A DNA stretch of 64,000 nt from Zoroaster sp. YZ-2022. Its lineage: Eukaryota > Echinodermata > Asteroidea > Forcipulatida > Zoroasteridae. Positions 24,801 to 36,800 of the stretch are shown here, one piece after another. The translations under genes were made by a program, and so were the position numbers. The notes beneath the pieces are model-generated. The model did not search any database. It was not told the DNA's origin and saw nothing but the letters and a program-made list of their open reading frames with translations. How positions within the stretch are numbered: the stretch's first letter is position 1; every line of letters starts with the position of its first letter. The stretch spans positions 25,036,569-25,100,568 of the forward strand of contig CM055823.1 of the NCBI GenBank assembly GCA_029582265.1. The letters run 5' to 3'.

Positions 24801-27800
24801 GGCCCATGTGCTAGTTGAGAGAGAACTGGTTTGCAATAAAGCAAGCAAGGCTCAATGTTTTAAGTTATCTTTAACCTGAATCAGTTTTTATTATAGCATT
24901 TTAACAAGTGCCATTATCCAGAGCTGTTTGCTAATTGCATCACGTGATGACAAAAACAAAACACATGCAAATGTTTCTGACAGACGTGGTTTTCATTAGT
25001 TACACTTGTCCAATTGCCAAGGAACAGCTCCTTCGTTACTAAAGTAATCTCGGTACATGTCTCTGACTGATTTAGATCTGTTGGTAGCGTTTCTGCTATA
25101 GCTTGGTAGCAGTCCGTCTATGGGTCTATGGGATGCACGCCACGAACCTTGTTGAACTTCTTTACCATCGTCTTCCCAATCCACGGATTTGTGTGTGATA
25201 TATGAAGCATTTTTCTGTCTCTAAAAGTTATGCAGATAACAACAGGTCAGGGTTACCGTTGAAGCCTTTTCCGGACAAAGCTGAAGCGGTCTCTGAAATA
25301 CACCGAATCTGGTGACGAGAATTCCGAATGCATTCTCAACGACACAGCGTGCACGGCTCAAACGATAATTGAAAATTCGCTGTTCAGATGGCCTGTTGCT
25401 TCGCTATAGGGCTTCAACAGATTCTCAGTCATCGCGAAGGCATCATCCCCAATGAAAACAAAAGGATAAAGGGTTTCATCTCCCTTGGAAAGTGTTTTAG
25501 GTTCAGGTAGTTTGAGAGATTTCTTGGCAAACATGTTTCCAAATTCAGCGTGACTGAAGACTCCACCGTCAGACACGCGTCCGTTCACTCCAACATCAAC
25601 CATCAGAAATTCGTAATTGGCATTAACCACGGCCATGATCACAACACTGAAGAACTTCTTATAGTTGAAATAAAATGAACCGGAGCCAGCCGGCTTCTTT
25701 ATGCTGACATGTTTGCCATCAATTGCTCCCAAACAGTTAGGAAAATTCCATTGCTGGTCGAAAGCTCTGCTTACTTGAATCCACTCATCGTCTGTGTTTG
25801 GTAACTGAAAAAAGAGAAATTTACTTACTAAAAGAATGGAAACCATCAATTTAATGCAACTTTCTATTTCATTTATAGGTTGATATCGGACAGACAACGC
25901 CTACACCAAAGAAGCCCATGAAAAGGAAGGCCACAAAGATTGAGGATCAACGTGAGGAACTTCTGTCTCTAGCTTGTAAACATCTCAGTCAACGTAAGCA
26001 TGAACATTTTCAGTTAGCAAAGGCATGGGCGAACGAACTGTCCAAAATGGATCCCCAGCAACAAGTTTTTGCCAAGAAGGGAATAAATGACATTTTGTTT
26101 GAAGGTCAAATGGGAACTCTGCACCGTCATTCCATACAAATAAATGCCTCGGGCAGCAGAGCTACTTCATGTACTCCATACAGTTACACAAGTCAGGCAT
26201 CGTCTTCTTCAGAACCTGTGAACATTTAAAGTGCCTTTCCTAGCCAACAGTTCAATGCTCCCAATCAAGCATCTTCTGCTATTGGTCATTATTTTGCCAG
26301 CTTTCGCCCATAGTAAATGAAAAAAATGCGTGACAAAGAATTAATAACAACTGTCAGAAATACTTGTGGTGTTTTTTTATAATAAAATTATAGAAAGTCA
26401 GAGCATTACATTATTTTGTTTTGGACAATAAAGCTACTCAATGTTAAAATCTATTTATTTGGATTGAACAATAAAACTATATTATAAGTAACAAAAAAAG
26501 TTTCTTTGTTTTGCACATTAAAGCTATGCAAAGTTCAAATATATTCATTTGATTGGAACAATAAAACTATGTAAAGTCAAAATGTATCTATTTTCAACAT
26601 ACAATGTTTTGAACAGGAAATAAGAATAAGTTATAAAAAATGTATTTTTTCGTTTGTACTAAATAATTTTAGTCCTGGTGTGTTCTTTATGGTTTCATGA
26701 GGTCATTCCATGTGTCATGCAAAAGAGATAATAATACTAACCTTTATGTAGTTCTTTAAACAGAAGATGATTGCCTCACAAGTTTCCATCACGACTTTGC
26801 CTATCGCTTGTGGTGATATGGCCGTGCTGAACTTCAGATCTTCAAATGTGTTTCCAGTTGCCGTAACGTTACTGACAAACGTTCACCTGCGGAAATGGGC
26901 TGACGCATAACAGTGTCCTGCTTTTCTATCATCGGAGTAACCATCCAGAGTAGTATTTTTATCCATGCGCAAGAAATTCATATAATCTTGTGGCTCATTT
27001 TCACGCAATTCCTGCAGAAGTCTTTGGTTGCTGAATAGATCTCTTCTTCGCAGCCAGTTCTTGGTCCATGTTCTTCTGGATTTCTTTGTTTTTAGGCCTT
27101 TCTAACCCCACAGCAAGCATTATAGCGCTAAACATGTATCGCTGTCAATATCCATGACCTACTCCGACAACGTCTTGGGTTCAAATGACGGGTTTATTTT
27201 TAATTATTTGAATCATGTGTGTTGGACAGATCTTTGGGCAATACTGATTTTAATAATATTGATTGAATAAAATTTATCGTGTATGGCTGGGCTGCATTAG
27301 AGTGTTTATAAACTGTTGCAAAAAAAACCGTTCATAACTTAAACACCTGGTTTTACAGTGTATTGTTTGGAGAATATATTTTCTGTTTGTACAATTAAAA
27401 CATTAAATGCAAACTTTTAGGGGGACGCCGCGCTCCTCCCATTCCTTCTTATTAACATAAAATCTGTGACGTACACCTGGGAGATTTTAGCACTAGCCTG
27501 TGTTAACGTGGCACTCTGTGTCATGCTATATTGTGTTTCACGAAGTTTTAATATCAACAGCCTTTCTCTATTTGGCTAAAAATACCGTTCCGATTCAATG
27601 GAGGTGTGCACTGCGTTTCACGGTACCACGGCGTGGCCGGGCTTGTGGTAATCGGTGCTAGCAGTTCATGACGTTTTATTACCTAGTGGCAGAAATTATG
27701 GCCAACAATAATGACCAACAATAACAAGGCATGCTAGCAAACGATGGAAACCTTTGTTTGCTTTGTTCTCTCAGGAATCTGGTTGGAAGTAATTGTTTAA

Positions 27801-30800
27801 ACGATGTACAGCACATGTGACGACTCATGTGCCTGGAGTGCCAACCTCTGGGCACCAGACCATGCCGCCAGGGTAAGGCTCCCTGCCCATGTACGTCAGC
27901 GCTTTCTCGCGTCGTGCAAAATTTGAATAAAATTTTGTTTTAATTTAATTAAAATAAAAACAAATCTACTTAGGACAAAAAACAAACTTACAATTGTTTT
28001 TATTCATATCAAATGATAAAATAACAATATCAAAGCACAGTATAAAGTTCTGTAACGTGGTTTATTTCCTGGGTTTTCCTTACTTTCTGTTGCAAAACGC
28101 CTGACAGAAAAGTACCAGAGAGCAATCAGATTATTTAACAGTTACATTAACTAGTGCTTTATTAACTCTCAAAACACGTCTTGTCACAACAAGCTTTTTT
28201 CAAACTCTGCCCATATCGTACACAACTGCCTATAACAAGGCGGAAACAAGGCAATATATATTACAGTGACGCCAATTCAGTCCATTCATTAAACTTCCGG
28301 AGTCAGTTCAACGGAGTCAGTTCATAACTAGCGATCCATTGTTCCATGCTCCGGCGGCAGTCTGGAAAGTCCCGGCGGCTGTCTGGAAAGTCCCGGCGGC
28401 AGTCTGGAAAGTCCCGGCGGCACCGTCACAAAACTATATTACATTATCCTCCCCTTAAATAGGGCATATACTCCAGAATATGGCATTCAAAAACAAAAGA
28501 ACTTCAAGAAAACACAAAATGTTAAAAAAAAAAAAAAACTGTCACAGTTCCTCTCTTTACTCGACGTCATCCTCTGACGAGTTTTCGTTGACTCCCAACC
28601 GGTGCCACGTCCGCCACAGGATATCTCCGGGCTCTCGAATCCCGATGGACTCTGTCTGTCTGTCTGATGGTGCGAATCCCAGCTCGGGCGTCTTCCACAG
28701 TCTCTGTCATCCGGGTCTGGAACTCTTCTGTCATCAAGACAGGCTCTGTTTGTGTACCAATGTCGGCGGTGGCAGGCCGGTGGAACTCCGGCGGAGGGTC
28801 AGTTCGCATGAGTCCCGAAGTGTGAATAGTGCGAGCGTTGTACCACTGCCCGTTGTCGTAGACTTGCATCCCGCTGCGAGTGCCAGTGGTGGACCAAGCA
28901 GCCCACTGGTCTCTGTCTGGAGCAGCAGATGTACGGTGACCGGTGCCGTGCCCTGCACTTCGCTGATGCCGGAGGAGATACTCTCTCCGCCGGTAGTTAT
29001 TCTCACAACCCCCGCACGGATATCTTGGTGGTCCGTGAGCCGACTGCTCATGACGTCTCCTCCCAGATGCGGAGGCATACTGCCCACCACATACCCCGCA
29101 GCGAAACTCTCCCTCTTGACTCATTTTTATGTGTTGACCAGTTGATGCCTTGTGTGTCACTGATGGTTTATCTTGAATAAAGTCCGTGCGGGAGTGGCAT
29201 TCATGCAGGGCACACCGGCGGGCTTGTCCGCACCGGCGGGCTCGCCCGCACCGGTAGGCTCGTCCGCACCGGCGGGCTCGTCCGCACCGGCGGGCTCGCC
29301 CGCACCGGCGGCCTCGTCCGCACCGGCGGGCTCGCCCGCACCGGAGGCCTCGTCCGCAGCGGCGGCCTCGTCCGCACCGACGGGATCGTCCGCACCGGAG
29401 GCCTCGTCCGCAGCGGCGGCCTCGCCCGCACCGGCGGGGCTATCTGCACTGGAGAAGTCATTAGTCATCTGGACAGTCTCACTTGGGAAGAGAGCGGCTC
29501 TCGGAAACCCGCAGTCTTCGCTCGTTACTCCCACACATGGCTTTAATTTATTCCGCATGCACCACTTGGGGCCTTGCACGAGGACTTCTCTTTATGCGAT
29601 ACACAACATCTGAAAGCCTGGCAATGATTACGTACGGACCAGTCCACGTCAGGCTTAATTTCGGTGATCTTCCCTTTTTCCTGGCTTTGCAGTGCAACCA
29701 CACTACTGCCCCTTGGTCATAAAGTTGCCTTTTTACGTCTCGGTCGTAGTGTTTCTTCTGTGTTCCTACAGTGTCCCTGGCAACTTCATGAGCGAGTCTC
29801 AGGCGATCTTGCAATTTCTGGGCATAGGCGGTGTTTACAGTGGGCTCTTCCGGGACTCCAGTCCCCACAAGGAGATCCACTGGCATCGATACCTCACGAC
29901 CCAACATCATTGCATTTGGAGTTTCTTTGGTTGTTTCATGTTCGGATGACCTGTAGGCCATCATGAGTAAGGCTAAGTGTTCATCCCAATCTGATTGTGA
30001 CTTATCCACCCAGAGACTGAGCATGTTTTCAATGGTTCGGTTAAATCTTTCGATCATCCCGTCGGACCGGGGATGGTAGGGTGTGGTCCGCGTTTTGGTA
30101 ATCCCCAGAAGTGAACGCATCTCTCTGAAGACTGACGACTCGAACTCACGTCCCTGGTCCGAATGGAGTTCGAGAGGAACCCCAAACCTGTCTACAAATT
30201 CCTCCACGAGCTTAGTCGCGACTGTGGGTGCACAGTGGTCCGGAATTGGGTAATATTCTGTCCATCTGGTGAAATAGTCCCCAACGACCATCACAAATCT
30301 ATTACCCCGCCTAGAGACAGGGAGTGGGCCCATTATGTCCACTGCAATTCTTTCCATAGGCGCACCAACTTGATAGTGGACCATCTCTGCACGCTTAGCC
30401 TTCACCGGGGATTTCCTTTGCTGGCACTGTTGATACCTCTGTACCCACCGCCGAGAATATTCCCTCATGGACTGCCAGTAGAAATTGCTGCGGCATAACT
30501 TTGAGAATGTCTTTGTAACTCCCAGATGACCTGCAGTCTTCTGGTCGTGAAAAAGCTTGAGGACAGCTGGCTGTATCTCCGGTGGTGTTATGAACCTAAG
30601 CCACGCTTGTTCTGTGGGTTTCTCTGGTTCCCACCGCAGATAGAGTACACCTTGTTTTAACACCAACTGCTCCCAGCCGGACCACCAGAATTTGATCCCT
30701 TTGCTTTTGAAAGACACTTCCCTCCATGTAGGTCGTTCAGTACGATTCTTCATCCAAGCTATTACTTCGGCAAGATCACTGTCGTTGCTCTGCGCAAATG

Positions 30801-33800
30801 CTATGCGCTCTATGCTCAGTTCACCTGCACCGGCGGACTTGTCAGCACCGGTGTACTCGTCCGCACTGGCGGACTTATCCGCACCGGCGGTTTTGGCCGC
30901 ACTGGCGGACTTGGCTGCACTGGCAGACTTGTCTGTACCGGCGGGGTTATTTGCATCGGTAGCAGTGTCTGTATTGGCGGCAAGAGATCCTGGTTGTTGC
31001 AGGTGTAACTGGATTAATTCATTATGTCCCTTACATCGAAGTGTTTCAGACTCAATTTCAGCACCACTGCGAATTTCATCCTCGTCAACTGCGTGGTTAC
31101 ACTCCGCAAAACACCTCCTGGACAAAGCGTCAGCGTTGCCATGTTTGCTACCTGGGCGGTGTTCAATGGTAAAGTTGTAAATGGCAAGTTTCTGAATCCA
31201 CCTGGCAAGTTGCCCCTGAGGTTCTCTCACGCCATATAACCACCTCAACGGTCGATGATCCGTTCTGACACGGACATTTGTCCCATACAGGTAGTGGTGA
31301 TACTTCCTGATGAAGAAGACCAGAGCCAAAAGCTCACGCCTTGTGACACAATAGTTCCTCTCACTTTTAGTCAGCGTCCTGCTCCCATAGGCGAGTACCC
31401 TTTCCTCCCCATCCTGCATCTGTGAGAGCACGGCTCCGATTGCAAACCCACTGGCATCGGTGTCGAGAATAAATTCAGCTCCTTCCGAAGGGTAGGCTAG
31501 TATGGGCGTAGAAGTAAGACACTTTTTCAGGGTCTCGAACGCTTCCTGACATTCATCAGTCCATTTTGGTTCCCTCCACTGCTCCGTGAATTGATGCAGC
31601 GGTCTGGCAATCTGGGCGAAACCTTTAATGAAGCGTCTGTAATAAGACACAAGACCAAGGAAGCTTCGCACGTCTGTCTTTGTCATCGGTTGCGGCCAGT
31701 CTTGAACAGCTTGGACTTTGTCAGGATCTGTTGAAACTCCCTCAGGTGATACGACGTGGCCAAGGAAAGCCACCCTCCGTTGAAACAACTTACACTTCTT
31801 CGGTTTGAGCTTGAGGTTTGCTTCCTGTAATCTTTGCAGGACTGAGCACAATCTCTGCATGTGGTGTCGGAATGATGTGCCGAATACGATGACGTCATCA
31901 AGATATAGTACTGCAACTTGCCACTGCAATCCCTCTAGCACCCGCTCCATCAATCGCTCGAAGGTTGAGGGTGCGTTGCACAATCCAAAGGGCATCGTGA
32001 CAAATTGATAGAGTCCCCCACGGCCGGTACTGAATGCAGTTTTCGGCCTGTCTTCATCCACCACTTCCACTTGCCAGTAGCCCGAGGCTAAATCCAATGT
32101 TGAAAAGTATCGTGAGCCAGCTAACGAATCCAAATTGTCCTCAATTCTTGGCAAGGGATGAGCATCTTTCTGGGTCACGTCGTTCAATTTCCTATAGTCT
32201 ATGCAAACTCTGGTGGTTCCATCCTTTTTCTTGACTAGGACGATTGGGGAGCACCAAGGGCTTCCCGATGGTTCAATAATCCCCTGCGAGAGCATCTTTT
32301 CAACCTCTCTGTCGGCTACTCCTCGCTGGCTAAGGGGCACTCTCCTGGGTCTCTGACGAATAGGTGGGGCACTTCCAGTTACAATGCGATGCTTCGTGGC
32401 TGTGGTTCTGCCGATGTCTCCATCACCCCTGGAAAAGGTGTTACTAAACCTACGAAGCATTGATGCCAGTTCTCCCCGTTCATCATTTGTAAAATTTTCG
32501 CAACTTGTGTCAAAAAGTCCATGCAGGTGCTCAGGTACTTCGAACGTACTCACAGGACTATTCCCGTCTCCAGGTTGTGTTGTTCTCAATGCTTCGTTCT
32601 GCAGCTGATCCCCCAACACGGCAACACTGTCAACAGGCTCGAGAATGGCAGCGTATGTACCTTTCCACAACATCCGGGGCTCCGTAAATATATTCATGAG
32701 TCTCACTGGGACCCGGGAACTTTGGGTACCAACAAGGGTGCTTGCGACTACAACGTCAAGATCCCTGGTAATACTCCCTCTGTTCTGTATTACTCCCCAA
32801 GTTGGCAAAATACCTCCAGGCTGATTTACCACTTCGCAACTGAGCAAAACTTCTGTGAGGGGAGGGACAATCACATTGTCTGTAATTCTGACGCGGCAGA
32901 TGGACGGTTCAAGTGAGCATGATTGCATGGGGATTTTGTATTTCCCAACCTTCAAGCACTGATCATCCCACTCCAGTTGGCATCTATGCTTCTTCATAAA
33001 ATCCAGTCCCAGTACAGCATCGTCGTCTATGTCTGCAACCCATATCATGTGGCCTATGTCACATCCTCCAAGCTTCACTGTCATCCTAGCTCTCCCCACC
33101 ACGCGCAAGTTACTTCCGTCAGCTAGATGGAATCTTCGATCTGGCATTTGAAGGGTTGGCTTAAATTGTGTGGCTACCGTATCAAAAAATCGTGTTGAGA
33201 TAAAAGTCTGCGTGGCTCCAGTGTCTACAAGAAAACTGATACTTTGACTCAGCAGCTTTCCCCTAACGTATAACCCCGCTCCTCTGGAATCGTTTGTATC
33301 TGATGAGTCGACCCCTTGAAGTGATACTGTAGGTGGGTTGTTCCTCAAGGTAAGTTTCTGATCAAGGAGCTCCCGTTGTACCGGTGGATCATGAACACGC
33401 ACTGATGGAGCAGTCAACACTGGTGGATCAACCCGCACCGGCGGACCAATCCGCACCGGCGAACTAACCTGCACCGGCGGATCAACCCGTACTGGCCGAT
33501 CAATCTGCACTGGCAGATCAGTCCGCACCGGTGGACCAATCCGCACCAGCGGACCAATCCGCACTGGCGAACTAATCCGCACCGGCGGATCAACCCGTAC
33601 TGGCGGATCAATCTGCACTGGCAGATCAGTCCGCACCGGCGGACCAACCCGCACCGGCGGACCAATCCGCACCGGCGGACCAATCCGCACCGGCGAACTA
33701 ATCCACACCGGCGGATCAACCCATGCTGGCGGATCAGTCTGCACCGGCAGACTTGTCCGCACCGGCGGATCCATTCGCACCGGCAGATCCTCTTGGGTCT

Positions 33801-36800
33801 GGAGCCTTTCATTAACTCCAGCTGAACTTCGGCTCTCAAGTCCAGCTGTTTCTAGTTTAACTCCGAGGGATTACCTTTACCTACAGGGCAAGCCGCCCGA
33901 AAGTGATCGGTGCTACCACAGTTCCAGTAGCCAGGCTTCCAGTCCTTGGACCTGTCGCTGGGGCGACGATTTAGCGCTGCCAAAACTTCACGGAGCAGTC
34001 TGTCTGTTTCATTTTTGACAGTGGTAGTATCAGATTGACATACATCTTCCTCTTTGTCTCTGACTGTCCTGGATCGGCCAATTACGTTCTCTGCCTTCAT
34101 CCGTGCTTCAGCTTCCGACACCATCTCAACTGCCTCGTCCAGTGTCTTTGGCTTGCCTTGGAAAAGCGCCCGTTTAAGCTCCAAGTCATCGAGGGCATTT
34201 TTAAACTGTTCGATGGCAAAATCTTCTTCGAATGCCAAATCGCCGTTTGGATATGCTTTACGGACGAGTTTCCTGATAGCCTGCCCAAGTTCAGCTACGC
34301 TCTCACATGCATGCCTTTTTCTGTTGGTCAGTTCAGCTCTATGGCGGACACATTGTTTTTCAGAGCCAAAGCGATGTTCAAGTGCCTTCACAATTTCCTT
34401 GTAACTTGACTGCTGATATGCTGACAGAGAACACGCTACCTCCAGAGCTTGGCCCTTGAGCGCGATGAGCAAAAAGTCTGCCTGCTCTATTTCAGTCCAA
34501 GCATTCACTCTTGCGACCCTTTCGAAGTGTGTGAGGTAATCTTCCAGACAAGAGGCACCATCGAACTCTCGAGCCTTCACCCTCGAGGCAACGACTGAGC
34601 CATGTCCCCAAGTTGCGGGACGCTCAGTCACATGAACAACAGGTGTACCACTATTAGTGGTTCCCCCATGTTTCTCGGTGTCCGCGTCCACGCAACGGGG
34701 TCCAACTGCTCTGCGCGCCACGGGGGAGAAGGACGGGGTTTCACGGTGTGGTCTCGGTATGTCGGCTGACCCTCCGCACTCCGTTTTCCACAGTGTTTTC
34801 ACATCACTGAGCAAGCCATTAAGTCGGGACCGCCGTTTCTTAGAATGGCCCCCCGTGGTCGGCGTTGAAAGCAACGTCGTACCAGCACTGTAGTCGTGAG
34901 CTCTTCCATGCTGTTTCCTCCCCTGACGAGCTGAGAGATGTAACCGCTCAATGTCTTCCGAGATCTCATCAATGGCATCCTTGATCTCTGTCGTCGTCAT
35001 GCAACTCGCCATTTTTGAATGATTGCTTAGTTCTGACGAAATAATCCCACCGCTGCCACCATTGTAACGTGGTTTATTTCCTGGGTTTTCCTTACTTTCT
35101 GTTGCAAAACGCCTGATAGAAAAGTACCAGAGAGCAATCAGATTATTTAACAGTTACATTAACTAGTGCTTTATTAACTCTCAAAACACGTCTTGTCACA
35201 ACAAGCTTTTTTCAAACTCTGCCCATATCGTACACAACTGCCTATAACAAGGCGGAAACAAGGCAATATATATTACAGTGACGCCAATTCAGTCCATTCA
35301 TTAAACTTCCGGAGTCAGTTCAACTAGAGTTCATAACTAGCGATCCATTGTTCCATGCTCCGGCGGCAGTCTGGAAAGTCCCGGCGGCTGTCTGGAAAGT
35401 CCCGGCGGCACCGTCACAAAACTATATTACAGTTCTATCATTAATTTATGGAGGGTTTCCTGTCATCAAATATTTGGGCGCTTAATTTATAATAAATCAA
35501 CCTTCTGACAATTATTTTAGATTGTTTGTGTTCCTTTCTAAAGGGAAATGAAAAATGTCCGTTGATATACAAATTTACGGTAAAATAACGACAGATATGT
35601 GTGATACATGTATAATAAACCAGTAGGATGAGTGGTAGTATGGTCATTCAGAAGGTCGTAGATTAGAACATGGCTAAAGTCGAGCTATTTGTTCAGTGAT
35701 GTCACATATAAATGTATCAGTAAACATTCCACATGGTTGGTCTGTAAATGACATTTTGAATTCAGACCAACTGGTAAATTGATACCAAGCCATTATGTTA
35801 TAAGGTCGTATGTTTTCGTCCTTATTCAGGAAGGTCTGGTCCGGCCAAGTTTACCAACGTACGATCTCTGGTAAAATAATAAACTCTTCCCTTTTCCTTA
35901 CATAAATGCGGAATATTAGGGACGAACAACATTTTGAGAGAAGAAATACATTAAAGGGATCATGCCCTTAGTTCAGGACACACTTGAGTTATTGAAGGTA
36001 CGAGACAAGTTTCTTCGAGTCATTCCACACTAATATTTCTGTATATCTGCTATAAATGGTCAGTGATAGATTTTATTATATTTTCTTATGTGAAGGGCTT
36101 GGGGTATTATCAAGTTATTAAATTGCCATTTTGTAATTTCACGAGTTGTCCATTTCCATGTTAAAGACTGATTTGATTGTTGCCAATTTGGGGGTAGACA
36201 AATTCTGAAATTTACTTCAAACGATTTTGACGTGGAATACAGAGCTAAGTGATGCTCTTAATGTCCGTCAGATATTAAATCCCATCCCCACGTCGGCCGA
36301 GGTCAAAACTGGGGATTTTGACAAATTATGTATGTCCCATCGTAGGAATTCGAATAATTCTTATGTGAAAATACCCACACATGATATATAATAGGACGTC
36401 AGTGTAGTAGGGGTAAAGTCAACAATAATATTGACATGGGAAGGATTAACGGGAAGATTCAACATTGATAATATTGATAAAATGCTTCTATGAGTATGCT
36501 TACTATCTTTGATTCAAGACGATATATTACCGATCTATGAAAGTTTCAGTTTCAGCTTATAACGTTGCAAAAATAGTAGAAATGCACTTAGATTTTTCTG
36601 AAATCAGGAAAAAGAGTTATCTAAGGTAAATCTATGGAATTCCATTAACAGCTTAACTAAAATAAAAGCTTCACATTACAAATCTGTAACTTTTGTTGAT
36701 TTTCAATTTTCAATTTTATACCTTACTAATGTGCAGTAATGTGACAATAATGAGTAGACACCATTCACATAAGTTAGGATTTCTCCTCTTTGTGTTTGTA

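Larger units (their letters stand above)
24351..27360. mobile_element. Harbinger (PIF) DNA transposon, about 3.0 kb, degenerate
   Basis: Terminal inverted repeats of about 60 bp: CATTGTAAAACCAGGTGTTT at 24351 and its near complement ending CCTGGTTTTACAGTG at 27360, with TATGAACGG and TTTATAAACACTCT blocks inside both. Between them are a minus-strand DDE transposase and a plus-strand accessory gene, the two-gene layout of Harbinger elements. Flanks are CCATA and TATTG; a clean 3-bp duplication is not obvious. Confidence 0.8.
28051..35431 (-). mobile_element. Gypsy-type LTR retrotransposon, nearly intact, 7.4 kb
   Basis: Two LTRs (28051-28443 and 35063-35431) beginning TGTAACGTGG and ending TATTACA, flanked by GTTC at 28047-28050 and 35432-35435 (target duplication). 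Transcribed on the minus strand: 5' LTR at right, then a TGGTGGCAGCGGTGGG primer-binding-like site, gag, pol (protease, RT, RNase H, integrase), a zinc-finger ORF, a purine tract (AAGGGGAGGATAA) and the 3' LTR. It sits in the 20-kb intron upstream of the FReD exons. Long open frames and similar LTRs suggest recent insertion. The LTRs differ by repeat copy number. Confidence 0.95.

Noticed and set aside
28567..29124. Envelope gene of the Gypsy element
   Set aside because: No signal peptide, transmembrane segment or cysteine pattern of env; two C2H2 fingers instead.
29173..29613. Plus-strand Ala/Pro/Ser-rich ORF
   Set aside because: Shadow of the GC-rich 18-bp repeat and Pol end on the opposite strand.
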